Of a stretch of 64,000 nucleotides of DNA, positions 52,490 to 59,376 are shown piece by piece. The translations under genes were made by a program, and so were the position numbers. The notes beneath the pieces were generated by a model. The model was not told the origin of the DNA, searched no databases, and was given only the letters and a program-made list of their open reading frames with translations. Source of the stretch: Actinoplanes auranticolor (GTDB lineage: Bacteria; Actinomycetota; Actinomycetes; Mycobacteriales; Micromonosporaceae); NCBI RefSeq assembly GCF_018332655.1, contig NZ_BOQL01000028.1, positions 62,001-126,000 on the forward strand, given 5' to 3'. Numbering within the stretch: the stretch's first letter is position 1; each line of letters opens with the position of its first letter.

Positions 52490-52915
52490 TCAACGAGCGG
52501 GTTGACCTCCGGGATGCGCGTCCATCTTGTTGACCATGAAGTACGCGGCGCGCTCGAGATACTCCCAGAGGGCGGTGTGGTGCGGCTCCGGCAGTCCCAG
52601 CGAGTCGACCGCGTTGCGCATGTGCAGCAGCCAGGCGTCCCGCTCGGCCGGACCGACCGTGAACGGCGCGTGCCGCATCCGCAGCCGCGGGTGCCCGCGC
52701 TGGGCCGAGTACGTGTTGGGGCCGCCCCAGTACTGCATGAGGAACAGCGTCAGCCGTTCCGCCGCCGGGCCCAGATCCTCCTCGGGATACATCGGGCGCA
52801 GCACGGGGTCCTGGGCGACCCCCTCGTAGAAGGCGTCGACGAGCCGGCGGAAGGTCGGCTCGCCACCGACGGCCTCGAAGAAGCTGACTTCCGGTTCCTG
52901 GCTGGATGCGCTCAC
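52490..52915 (-). CDS. glbO: Truncated haemoglobin, group II
   Basis: 141 residues. It follows mycobacterial GlbO closely: FFEAVGGEPTFRRLVDAFY, LFLMQYWGGPNTYSAQRGHP and RLRMRHAPF with the proximal His, plus the Trp and Tyr positions of group II globins. It binds oxygen and may detoxify NO or support respiration. The start is GTG 52915, overlapping the upstream MFS stop as GTGA, an unusual pairing for a globin. Confidence 0.93.
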   Translation of the reverse strand: MSASSQEPEVSFFEAVGGEPTFRRLVDAFYEGVAQDPVLRPMYPEEDLGPAAERLTLFLMQYWGGPNTYSAQRGHPRLRMRHAPFTVGPAERDAWLLHMRNAVDSLGLPEPHHTALWEYLERAAYFMVNKMDAHPGGQPAR

Positions 52916-54261
52916 CGATCCAGTTTGCCAGCAGCACCGGGCCGGACCGGGGCCGGTGTGACGCGCGTTGCGTCGGCCGGTCCGGTCGTGGCCGGAACGT
53001 CGGACGGCCGCCGGGCCACGAGCACCACCATCAGCACCAGCCCGCCCAGGCTCCACAGACCGACGACCAGCGGGATCGAGGAGAACTGGGCCAGCGCGCC
53101 GGTCACCACCACCGCGAAGAACTGGGTGAACTGCACACCGCCCTGCATGACCGCGTACGCCCGGGCGCGGTAGCCGTGCGGGAGGGCGAGCACGAACTCG
53201 CCGTTCAGGGTAGGCATCAGGCCGCCCTGGGCGAGGCCGGAGACCGCCGCGAGCACGGCCACGGTCACGGCGTTGGGCGCGAACGCGGTCAGCGCCAGGG
53301 CCAGCGGGGTCAGCACGGCGAGCGGTTTCACCAGGCGCAGCCGGTCGGGCTGGCTGACCAGCCGGCCGACCACCAGGCCGCCGATCACGAAACCGACCGG
53401 GCCGGCCGCCATGATCAGGCCCTGGTCGAAGCCCCGGTCCGCCGGATCCTCGTCGAACACCGCGGCCCAGCCGGCGGCCAGACCCTCGGGCAGGATCGTC
53501 AGGGTGGTCAGGCCGAACACCATGAGCGCGATCGAGCGCAGCAGCGGCGTACCGAAGACCAGCCGGAAGCCCTCGCCGGTCTCCCGCAGCAGGTGCCGGC
53601 GGTGGTCCGGGCCGGCGGCGGCCGGGCGTGGATGCACCCACAGCGCGATGATCGCGGCCGAGATGATGAAGGACACCGCGTCCAGGGCGATGCCGAGCCG
53701 GGCGTTGACGCTGGTCGCGATGAAGGCGCCGACCAGGTAGCCGAAGACCTGGGCTGCCTGCGAGGTGGTGGCGTTGACCGCGAGCCCGCTGACGAGCCGG
53801 CGGCGGTCCAGGATCACCGGCATCAGGGCCGAGCGGGCCGCCTGGGTGGGCGGCGCGCCCAGCATGGCCACGAAGAGCAGGAGGAGGATCGCGTAGACCG
53901 GCATGCCGGGCAGGGCGATCAGCGCGATCGGCACGGCCCGGGCCAGGTCGGCGACGATCATGACCCGGCGGTACGGATAGCGCTCCGCGAGCGCCGCCAG
54001 CACCGGGCCGCCCACGATCCACGGCAGGTAACTGATCGCGAACGACGCCGCGGACAGCAGCACCGAGTCGGACTGCTGGTAGACCAGCACGGTGATGGCG
54101 GCCCGGGCCAGGTAGTCACCCAGCCAGTTGACGACCAGCGAGAAGTACACCGCGCGGTATTCGCGGACGGCGAAGAGATCGCGGAAGGTGACGGGACCGT
54201 CCGGCTCCGGAGCGTCCCCGGCCCGGCCGGCCGGCTGCGGAGCGCGTCGGTCGTCCGACAC
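52912..54261 (-). CDS. MFS transporter (12 TM)
   Basis: 449 residues with about 12 hydrophobic helices, beginning TFRDLFAVREYRAVYFSLVV. The ALAERYPYRR loop resembles motif A, and GFVIGGLVVGRL and MPTLNGEFVLALPHGYR are typical of the DHA3/enterobactin-exporter-like group. The substrate is unknown. GTG start with GGAGGGG upstream. It is coupled to glbO. The 220 bp before it contain a 12-bp inverted repeat CTGCATGTGCAG (54359-54370) and nothing else I can name. Confidence 0.85.
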   Translation of the reverse strand: MSDDRRAPQPAGRAGDAPEPDGPVTFRDLFAVREYRAVYFSLVVNWLGDYLARAAITVLVYQQSDSVLLSAASFAISYLPWIVGGPVLAALAERYPYRRVMIVADLARAVPIALIALPGMPVYAILLLLFVAMLGAPPTQAARSALMPVILDRRRLVSGLAVNATTSQAAQVFGYLVGAFIATSVNARLGIALDAVSFIISAAIIALWVHPRPAAAGPDHRRHLLRETGEGFRLVFGTPLLRSIALMVFGLTTLTILPEGLAAGWAAVFDEDPADRGFDQGLIMAAGPVGFVIGGLVVGRLVSQPDRLRLVKPLAVLTPLALALTAFAPNAVTVAVLAAVSGLAQGGLMPTLNGEFVLALPHGYRARAYAVMQGGVQFTQFFAVVVTGALAQFSSIPLVVGLWSLGGLVLMVVLVARRPSDVPATTGPADATRVTPAPVRPGAAGKLDR

Positions 54262-54480
54262 TGAACCCCTCCATCGATCGCGGCGACCGGCGGGATCACC
54301 GGCGGTCGGACACGTCCGGGGGGAAATCGGGTTGGTCAGATCCCTCGCGAACGTGCCGCTGCATGTGCAGATGCTCTTTGCACGATTCTGCCCGATCGTC
54401 CGAGCCCTGGCTAGGGCGTACGGGGCAAACGTCGGCCGTTCGGTCGAGGCCGGATCTCCCCATCATGCCGTATGCCCAGG

Positions 54481-55566
54481 TCAGGTCGCACCACCCGGTG
54501 TACCGGAAGAGTCACCGGTGCCGCTGGAAAACGTCGGCGGAACCGCCGAACGAGGCAACATCCGCGACACGGCGATCCGTTCGGAGATGCCGGAGGTCTC
54601 CAGCGCCTCGGTGAGCCGGCGCCGCAACTCGCGCTGCACGATCGGCTGACCGTCCGCCGTGGTCTTGGCGATCGTGCGGATCACCGCGCCGTCGACGGTC
54701 AGCTGCTCGACCCCGATCACGTCCGGCGGCTCGAGGAACTCGGTCGCGTGCTCGGGCTCCTCGGCCAGCGCCAGCGCGGCCCGGCGCAGCACCGCCGTGG
54801 CCTCCTCGGAGTTGACGAAGCCGATCGGGATGTCGATGACCACCATCGCCCAGCCCTGGCTCTTGTTGCCGACCCGGATGATCTCGCCGTTGCGGATGTA
54901 CCAGAGCACGCCGCGCATGTCCCGCACGGTGGTGACCCGCAGCCCGACGGTCTCCACGACCCCGACCGCGTCGCCCAGGTCGACCGAGTCGCCCACGCCG
55001 TACTGGTCCTCCAGCAGCATGAACAGGCCCGCGATCAGGTCCTTGACCAGGCTCTGGGCGCCGAAGCCCAGGGCCACACCGACGATGCCGGCGCTGGCCA
55101 GCAGGGGACCGAGGTTGAAGCCGAGCTCGCCCATGACCAGCAGCACGGCCATGGTGAAGACCACGGCGGTCACGAAGCTGCGCAGCACCGAGCCGATCGC
55201 CTCGGCGCGTTGCCGGCGGCGTTCCGGGATGAACGTGTTCTCGGCGGCCTCCTGCTGCTTGTCGGCCCGCTCGCGCAGCGGCTTGAGCAGCGCGGGCATG
55301 GCCGCCCGCGACGTGGTGGCGGTCAGCCGCCGGATGCCGCGGTGCAGCAGCCACCGGATGAGCATCGCGATGACGATGATCGCGATGATCCGCAGCGGCT
55401 TGAGGATGAACACGTAGCTGCCGTTGGCCAGCCACTGGATGTCGGTCTTGTCCAGCACCCAGGTACACAGCGCGTCGGCCTTGCAGCTCTCCGAGACGTC
55501 CGGCGTCCCGTTGAAGATCGGTTCGGCGGAGCCGGAGGGGGCGGGGGGAGGGGCCAGCGGAATCAC
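54481..55566 (-). CDS. MscS family mechanosensitive ion channel
   Basis: 361 residues. About three to four membrane helices: WLANGSYVFILKPLRIIAII, VVFTMAVLLVMGELGFNL, and the pore helix LLASAGIVGVALGFGAQSLVKDLIAGLFMLL (Gly/Ala-packed TM3, written here in pieces by its ends). It is followed by the beta domain (YGVGDSVDLGDAVGVVETVG) and the alpha/beta cage. It releases osmolytes on hypo-osmotic shock. The start is GTG 55566, 8 nt after TAGGTT. An N-terminal external loop has two Cys. Confidence 0.9.
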   Translation of the reverse strand: MIPLAPPPAPSGSAEPIFNGTPDVSESCKADALCTWVLDKTDIQWLANGSYVFILKPLRIIAIIVIAMLIRWLLHRGIRRLTATTSRAAMPALLKPLRERADKQQEAAENTFIPERRRQRAEAIGSVLRSFVTAVVFTMAVLLVMGELGFNLGPLLASAGIVGVALGFGAQSLVKDLIAGLFMLLEDQYGVGDSVDLGDAVGVVETVGLRVTTVRDMRGVLWYIRNGEIIRVGNKSQGWAMVVIDIPIGFVNSEEATAVLRRAALALAEEPEHATEFLEPPDVIGVEQLTVDGAVIRTIAKTTADGQPIVQRELRRRLTEALETSGISERIAVSRMLPRSAVPPTFSSGTGDSSGTPGGAT

Positions 55567-55574
55567 GGGGCCCT

Positions 55575-55580
55575 AACCTA
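55575..55580 (-). promoter_or_regulatory. Leaderless -10 element (TAGGTT)
   Basis: TAGGTT, 8 nt, then the MscS GTG on the minus strand. Confidence 0.5.
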
Positions 55581-55779
55581 CCGGCCCGGGGGCCCGCCGG
55601 TGGAACCGGACATCTTCCGCGGAGACCTCAGACGTTTACGGTCAGGCCACAGATTGTGCTCGCCAATTCGTCGTTCATCAGGGACTATTGGGCCACGAGC
55701 ACCGGAGCATCCGGCGCTCGCGTCATGACGATCAGCACACGGGAGCGGTTGCTAGCACCTACACCGAAGGGTGATCGCG

Positions 55780-56322
55780 ATGCCTGACATACGACCCACA
55801 GTGGGCTCCTCCGCGTTGGTTTTGAACGCTACCTACGAGCCGCTGTGCGTCGTATCGGTGCGTCGGGCGACCATCCTGGTGTTGACGTCGAAGGCCGAGT
55901 GCGTCTCCGACGGCGACGGCATCCTGCACAGTGCACACCACACTCTCCCGGTGCCTTCAGTGGTCCGGCTGACGCGGTACGTGAAGGTTCCGTACCGCAC
56001 CCACGTCGGACTCTCCCGACGGGCGATCTTCGCCCGGGACGGCGGCCGCTGCGCCTACTGCCGCGGCTCGGCCGAGACGATCGACCACGTGTTCCCCCGC
56101 AGCCGCGGTGGCCTGCACGCCTGGGAGAACGTCGTGGCGGCCTGCGCCAAGTGCAATCACAGCAAGGGCGACAAGACCCCGGCCGAGCTGGGCTGGCGTC
56201 TGCACTCGCCGCCGGCGGCCCCCCGCGGTGTGGCCTGGCGGGTGCTGGGCCACCGCACCCCGGACCCCCGCTGGGCGGACTGGCTCGACCTGCCCAAGCC
56301 GCTGGAGGCCGAGGCCGCGTAG
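55780..56322 (+). CDS. HNH endonuclease
   Basis: 180 residues from ATG 55780, with GAAGG 9 nt upstream. A conserved N-terminal part (LVLNATYEPLCVVSVRRAT) precedes the HNH core: RCAYCRG (zinc Cys pair), TIDHVFPRSRGGLHAWENVV (the D-H of the active site plus N) and ACAKCNHSKGD (second Cys pair). This type is universal in actinobacteria next to ctaJ and glbO, as Rv2469c in M. tuberculosis by memory. It is likely a housekeeping nuclease rather than a defence enzyme. Confidence 0.92.
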   Translation: MPDIRPTVGSSALVLNATYEPLCVVSVRRATILVLTSKAECVSDGDGILHSAHHTLPVPSVVRLTRYVKVPYRTHVGLSRRAIFARDGGRCAYCRGSAETIDHVFPRSRGGLHAWENVVAACAKCNHSKGDKTPAELGWRLHSPPAAPRGVAWRVLGHRTPDPRWADWLDLPKPLEAEAA

Positions 56323-56332
56323 CGGTCGCCGC

Positions 56333-57196
56333 TCACGTGTCCTTCGCGCTGACCAGACTGGCGAAGACCACCACGTTGTCGCTGTAGCCCTGCTCGCCGC
56401 CCAGCCACCTGCCACCGCAGGTCATCAGGCGCAGCGATGGCCTGCTGTAGTCGCCGTAGACGCGCTTGACCGGCAGCTTCTCCTTGTGGAAGTGCTCCAC
56501 CGAGTTGATCTGGAAGATCGCCACCGAGTCGTCCTCCCGGAGCACCTCGATCTTCTGCCCGGCCTTCAGCTTGCCCAGGCCGGCGAAGACCGACGGGCCC
56601 GACCGGGTGTCCGCGTGGCCCACGATCAGCGCCGGGCCGAACTGTCCCGGGGTCGGTCCCTGGTCGAACCAGCCCGCCTCGTCGTGCCGGTTCAGCGGCG
56701 GCACGTCCACCGAGCCGTCCTTGGCCCGCCCCACGTGCAGGATCGGCGCCTCGACCTTGATCGAGGGGATCGTCAGGCGCCTCGGCGGGCTCGGGTCCAG
56801 GACCGGGAACGCCCGGGGCGGCGGCTTGTCCGGGCCCCGGAACAGCTCACCCAGGTCGAAGCCGGTTGCCGCACCCAGGCCCGCGCCGACCGTGAAGAGA
56901 CCGACGAACACCAGGATCGCGGCCATCAAACCGAGCGGCACCGGCCGGCGGGCGGGCGGCGCGACGGGCCGCCGGGCGGGCGGCGCCGGCCGGGCCCAGG
57001 GCCGGGCGGCGGGCCCGGGCCGGGGGATGGGCCGGGCAGCGACGGCGGGGCGGGGTGACGGCCTGCGGGCCGGTACCCCCGCCGGAGCGGACCGGGGCTG
57101 GGGCCGGACCACGATCTCGGCCGGGCGGCGGCGCAGCACCGACTCGGGCATCCGGGGCCCCGGAGGTGTCGACCCGGAGATCGCCGGGCGGGTCAT
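56333..57196 (-). CDS. Class F-like sortase with long Pro/Arg-rich N-terminus
   Basis: 287 residues. Residues 1-90 are Pro/Arg/Ala-rich and probably cytoplasmic and disordered; a membrane helix follows (LGLMAAILVFVGLFTVGAGL), then the sortase barrel: the His is in LIVGHADTRSG, the Cys in LRLMTCGGRW, and the C-terminal SDNVVVFA strand should carry or flank the Arg. It would anchor proteins to the wall by cleaving a sorting signal. It lies 10 nt after the surface-protein gene on the same strand. That neighbour has no LPxTG, so the substrate motif is unclear. Confidence 0.85.
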   Translation of the reverse strand: MTRPAISGSTPPGPRMPESVLRRRPAEIVVRPQPRSAPAGVPARRPSPRPAVAARPIPRPGPAARPWARPAPPARRPVAPPARRPVPLGLMAAILVFVGLFTVGAGLGAATGFDLGELFRGPDKPPPRAFPVLDPSPPRRLTIPSIKVEAPILHVGRAKDGSVDVPPLNRHDEAGWFDQGPTPGQFGPALIVGHADTRSGPSVFAGLGKLKAGQKIEVLREDDSVAIFQINSVEHFHKEKLPVKRVYGDYSRPSLRLMTCGGRWLGGEQGYSDNVVVFASLVSAKDT

Positions 57197-57206
57197 CCGC
57201 CGCGCC

Positions 57207-57704
57207 TCAGCCGAAGCGGCGGCGACGGGCGGCCACCACGCTCAGCGCGACCCCCGCGGCCAGCGCCGCGAGCCCACCACCGATCAGGTACGGCGCCGAC
57301 TGGCCACCGGCGGTGCCGCCACCGCCGGTCGCCGGTCCCCGGGCCGGTTCCACCCGCAGCACGACGTGCATGGTGCTCTTCGCGGTCTTGCCGTCGGGGC
57401 ATTCCAGGGTGATGTCGTAGTCCCCGGCGTCCGTGGTGGCCGGGACCCGGGCGGTGGCCGTGAGGAAGCCGTACCGGGGCGAGACGATGACCGCGCCGGT
57501 CGGATCGGACGTGACCGTCGCCGCCCTGAGGTTGTCGTCACAGCTCGCCCGGATGCCGACCTCGTCGCCGGCCCGCACCGTGCTGGGATTGGTCTCCACG
57601 AAGACGGCGGCCGCGCGGGCCGGAGTGTCGTCGATCAGCACGGCCGGCAGAGCCAGGGCCAGGATTGCCAGCGCGGCCGGCGCGGCACGGACGGGTGTGC
57701 GCAT
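57207..57704 (-). CDS. Secreted surface protein with C-terminal membrane anchor
   Basis: 165 residues from ATG 57704 with GGGGGAGG upstream. Signal peptide 1-35 (ALAILALALPAVLI), an Ig-like external domain with two Cys (RASCDDN and LECPDGK), a Gly-rich linker, and a C-terminal hydrophobic helix (LIGGGLAALAAGVALSVVAA) ending RRRRFG. The tail has the shape of a sorting signal (helix plus basic end) but lacks LPxTG or LAxTG before it. Operon with the sortase suggests that it is the substrate, by a non-canonical motif or by simple membrane anchoring. Confidence 0.75.
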   Translation of the reverse strand: MRTPVRAAPAALAILALALPAVLIDDTPARAAAVFVETNPSTVRAGDEVGIRASCDDNLRAATVTSDPTGAVIVSPRYGFLTATARVPATTDAGDYDITLECPDGKTAKSTMHVVLRVEPARGPATGGGGTAGGQSAPYLIGGGLAALAAGVALSVVAARRRRFG

Positions 57705-57869
57705 GACCTCCCCCTCCTGCCGTCCGGGCAGGAACCTCACGGACGGCTCATGAGGGTGATTTTCGCACCTCCGGGCCGTTTTCGCGTGGGTGCGGAGATC
57801 CCGCTTATGAGTGTTGACACCCGACGCTCCGCGACGACCCGCTCTCCGCTACCGTGATTGACGTTCGGA

Positions 57870-57887
57870 TCACTGGGAACACAGTGA
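57870..57887. repeat. Inverted repeat upstream of ctaJ
   Basis: TCACTG, GGAACA, CAGTGA: 6-bp perfect arms, about 40 nt before the ctaJ start. A possible operator. Confidence 0.3.
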
Positions 57888-57925
57888 ATTGGCCCGGTTC
57901 CTTATGACGCCTGGGGGCGTTGAGG

Positions 57926-58219
57926 TTGTCGATATTCAGCACGCTTCTCATCTACGCGATCATCCCGTTGGGTGTCATCGTGGTCGTCGCGGCGCTCGTC
58001 GCCGCCGGTTCCAGCCGGGACCGGCCCGCACGCCGCTACCGTCCCGGCCGGCCGTACGACTTCAAGCCGATCTGGTTCCTCGCGTCGCCGGCGCAGGTGA
58101 GCCCGGCGTTCGGTGGCAAGACCTCGTCCGCTCCGGAGCTGCCGCCCGGTGTCCTCGAGGACGCCAGGGGCATGCAGGTCCGGCCCGGCACGACAGGAGG
58201 CGCAAGTGACCGTTGGTGA
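57926..58219 (+). CDS. ctaJ: aa3-type cytochrome oxidase subunit CtaJ
   Basis: 97 residues from TTG 57926, preceded by GGGGG at 8 nt (TTG 57920 is also in frame). One membrane helix (LIYAIIPLGVIVVVAALVAA) is followed by the family motif RYRPGRPYDFKPIWFLASP (compare YRPGxxWxxxPVWWTANP). CtaJ is a small subunit of the actinobacterial bcc-aa3 respiratory supercomplex. It is followed by the DUF5130 gene with a 14-nt overlap, as in mycobacteria. Confidence 0.8.
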   Translation: MSIFSTLLIYAIIPLGVIVVVAALVAAGSSRDRPARRYRPGRPYDFKPIWFLASPAQVSPAFGGKTSSAPELPPGVLEDARGMQVRPGTTGGASDRW

Positions 58220-58697
58220 GCACCAGGCCATCGTCAGCGGCCCGGCCGATCAGCCGCTGACCGCACTGGACGAGCCCGGCGGCCCCACGCTGAGCGAGGA
58301 GCCCGAGCTGTCGACGTCCGACGCGGGCGTCGACGCGCTCGACGGGCCCTTCACCACCCGGCAGCTGCTGCGCCTCGACGAGGCCCTGCGGGTCGCCGAC
58401 CAGCAGACCGGCCTGACCTTCAGCGTCTTCATCGGTGACCTCGAGGAGCCGACCCGCGAGTACGCCGAGCAGCTGCACCGTCAGCTCGACGGCGCGGCCA
58501 AGGCCGTCCTGCTCGCCATCTCACCGAACCAGCGGATCCTGGAGATCGTCACCGGCAGCGACGCGCGCAAGCGCATCTCCGACCGCGACGCCAAGCTCGC
58601 GGCGCTGTCCATGGCGGCGTCGTTCGCCGGCGGTGACCTCGCCGGGGGCGTGCTCGCCGGGCTGGACCAGCTGGCGTCGCACGCCGGCCGGCACTAG
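58206..58697 (+). CDS. DUF5130 family protein (TPM-like)
   Basis: 163 residues from GTG 58206 with AGGAGG upstream. The core FTTRQLLRLDEALRVADQQT then FSVFIGDLEEPTREYAEQLH resembles the TPM (TLP18.3/Psb32/MOLO) fold, and the C-terminal DAKLAALSMAASFAGGDLAG segment is conserved. No membrane segment is visible. In mycobacteria the orthologue (Rv2468c, by memory) sits beside ctaJ. The role is unknown, possibly membrane or oxidase quality control. It overlaps the Uma2 stop by 4 nt, tail to tail. Confidence 0.8.
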   Translation: MTVGEHQAIVSGPADQPLTALDEPGGPTLSEEPELSTSDAGVDALDGPFTTRQLLRLDEALRVADQQTGLTFSVFIGDLEEPTREYAEQLHRQLDGAAKAVLLAISPNQRILEIVTGSDARKRISDRDAKLAALSMAASFAGGDLAGGVLAGLDQLASHAGRH

Positions 58698-59254
58698 AGC
58701 CAAGCGGACGGGGAGACCCGGACCGGGAACGGGGCGTCGACCTGCACCAGGTCGTCGCCCCGGACTGTCTTCTGCGGCAGGTAGCCGTCGGGTCCCAGGG
58801 CGTAGGTGTGCAGCACCGGCGCCGGGTCCGGCTCGACTCGCCAGAAGGCGGCGATGCCCGCGTCGGCGTAGAGGCTGGGTTTGAGCAGCCGGTCGTAGCG
58901 GCGGCTGGTGTCGGTCTCGACCTCGATCACGCAGGCCACGTCGGCCGGGTCGGCCCAGATCGCGCCGGACGAGTGCGGCTTGAGCACGGTCACGTCCGGG
59001 ATCAGATTGCTGGCGCCGGCGTCGATGCCCAGCCGGGCGCAGATCCACCAGCCGTTCGGGGCCGCCCCGCGCAAGATGGTCAGCAGGGCACGGACGACGG
59101 CCTCGTGCGGCCCGTCCAGCGGCGGAGTGACGTGCAGGCTGCCGTCGACGATCTCGTAGCGGTGGCCGTCCTGCGGGAACAGGTGCAGATCCGGTTCCGT
59201 CCAGCGGCCGTCCGGGGCGGTCCATCTCGGCAGTGAGTTCGTACCGATCGCCAC
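58694..59254 (-). CDS. Uma2 family (DUF820) putative restriction-type endonuclease
   Basis: 186 residues from GTG 59254, preceded by GGAGG. The PD-(D/E)xK-like fold of Uma2 is visible: YEIVDGSLHVTPPLDGPHEA, LIPDVTVLKPHSSG (the D motif), and CVIEVETDTSRRYDRLLKPS with YADAGIAAFWRVE. Uma2 proteins are common in cyanobacteria and actinobacteria as solitary genes, often in many copies, and their cellular role is unclear. No methylase is adjacent, so it is not a classical restriction system. Confidence 0.85.
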   Translation of the reverse strand: MAIGTNSLPRWTAPDGRWTEPDLHLFPQDGHRYEIVDGSLHVTPPLDGPHEAVVRALLTILRGAAPNGWWICARLGIDAGASNLIPDVTVLKPHSSGAIWADPADVACVIEVETDTSRRYDRLLKPSLYADAGIAAFWRVEPDPAPVLHTYALGPDGYLPQKTVRGDDLVQVDAPFPVRVSPSAWL

Positions 59255-59376
59255 CGGACCACCTCCATCACCGTGGAGTGCCAGCGTACTAACGCTCGGT
59301 TGTTTCCGACGGATTTCTGGCGCCGGAAGTTTCGCGGGTCGTGCGGATTCACTTCCGCACGACCCGCGCGAACTCA

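Noticed and set aside
58694..59254. Uma2 protein as part of a restriction or defence island
   Set aside because: Neighbours are housekeeping genes in an ancestral order and no methylase or other defence gene is present.
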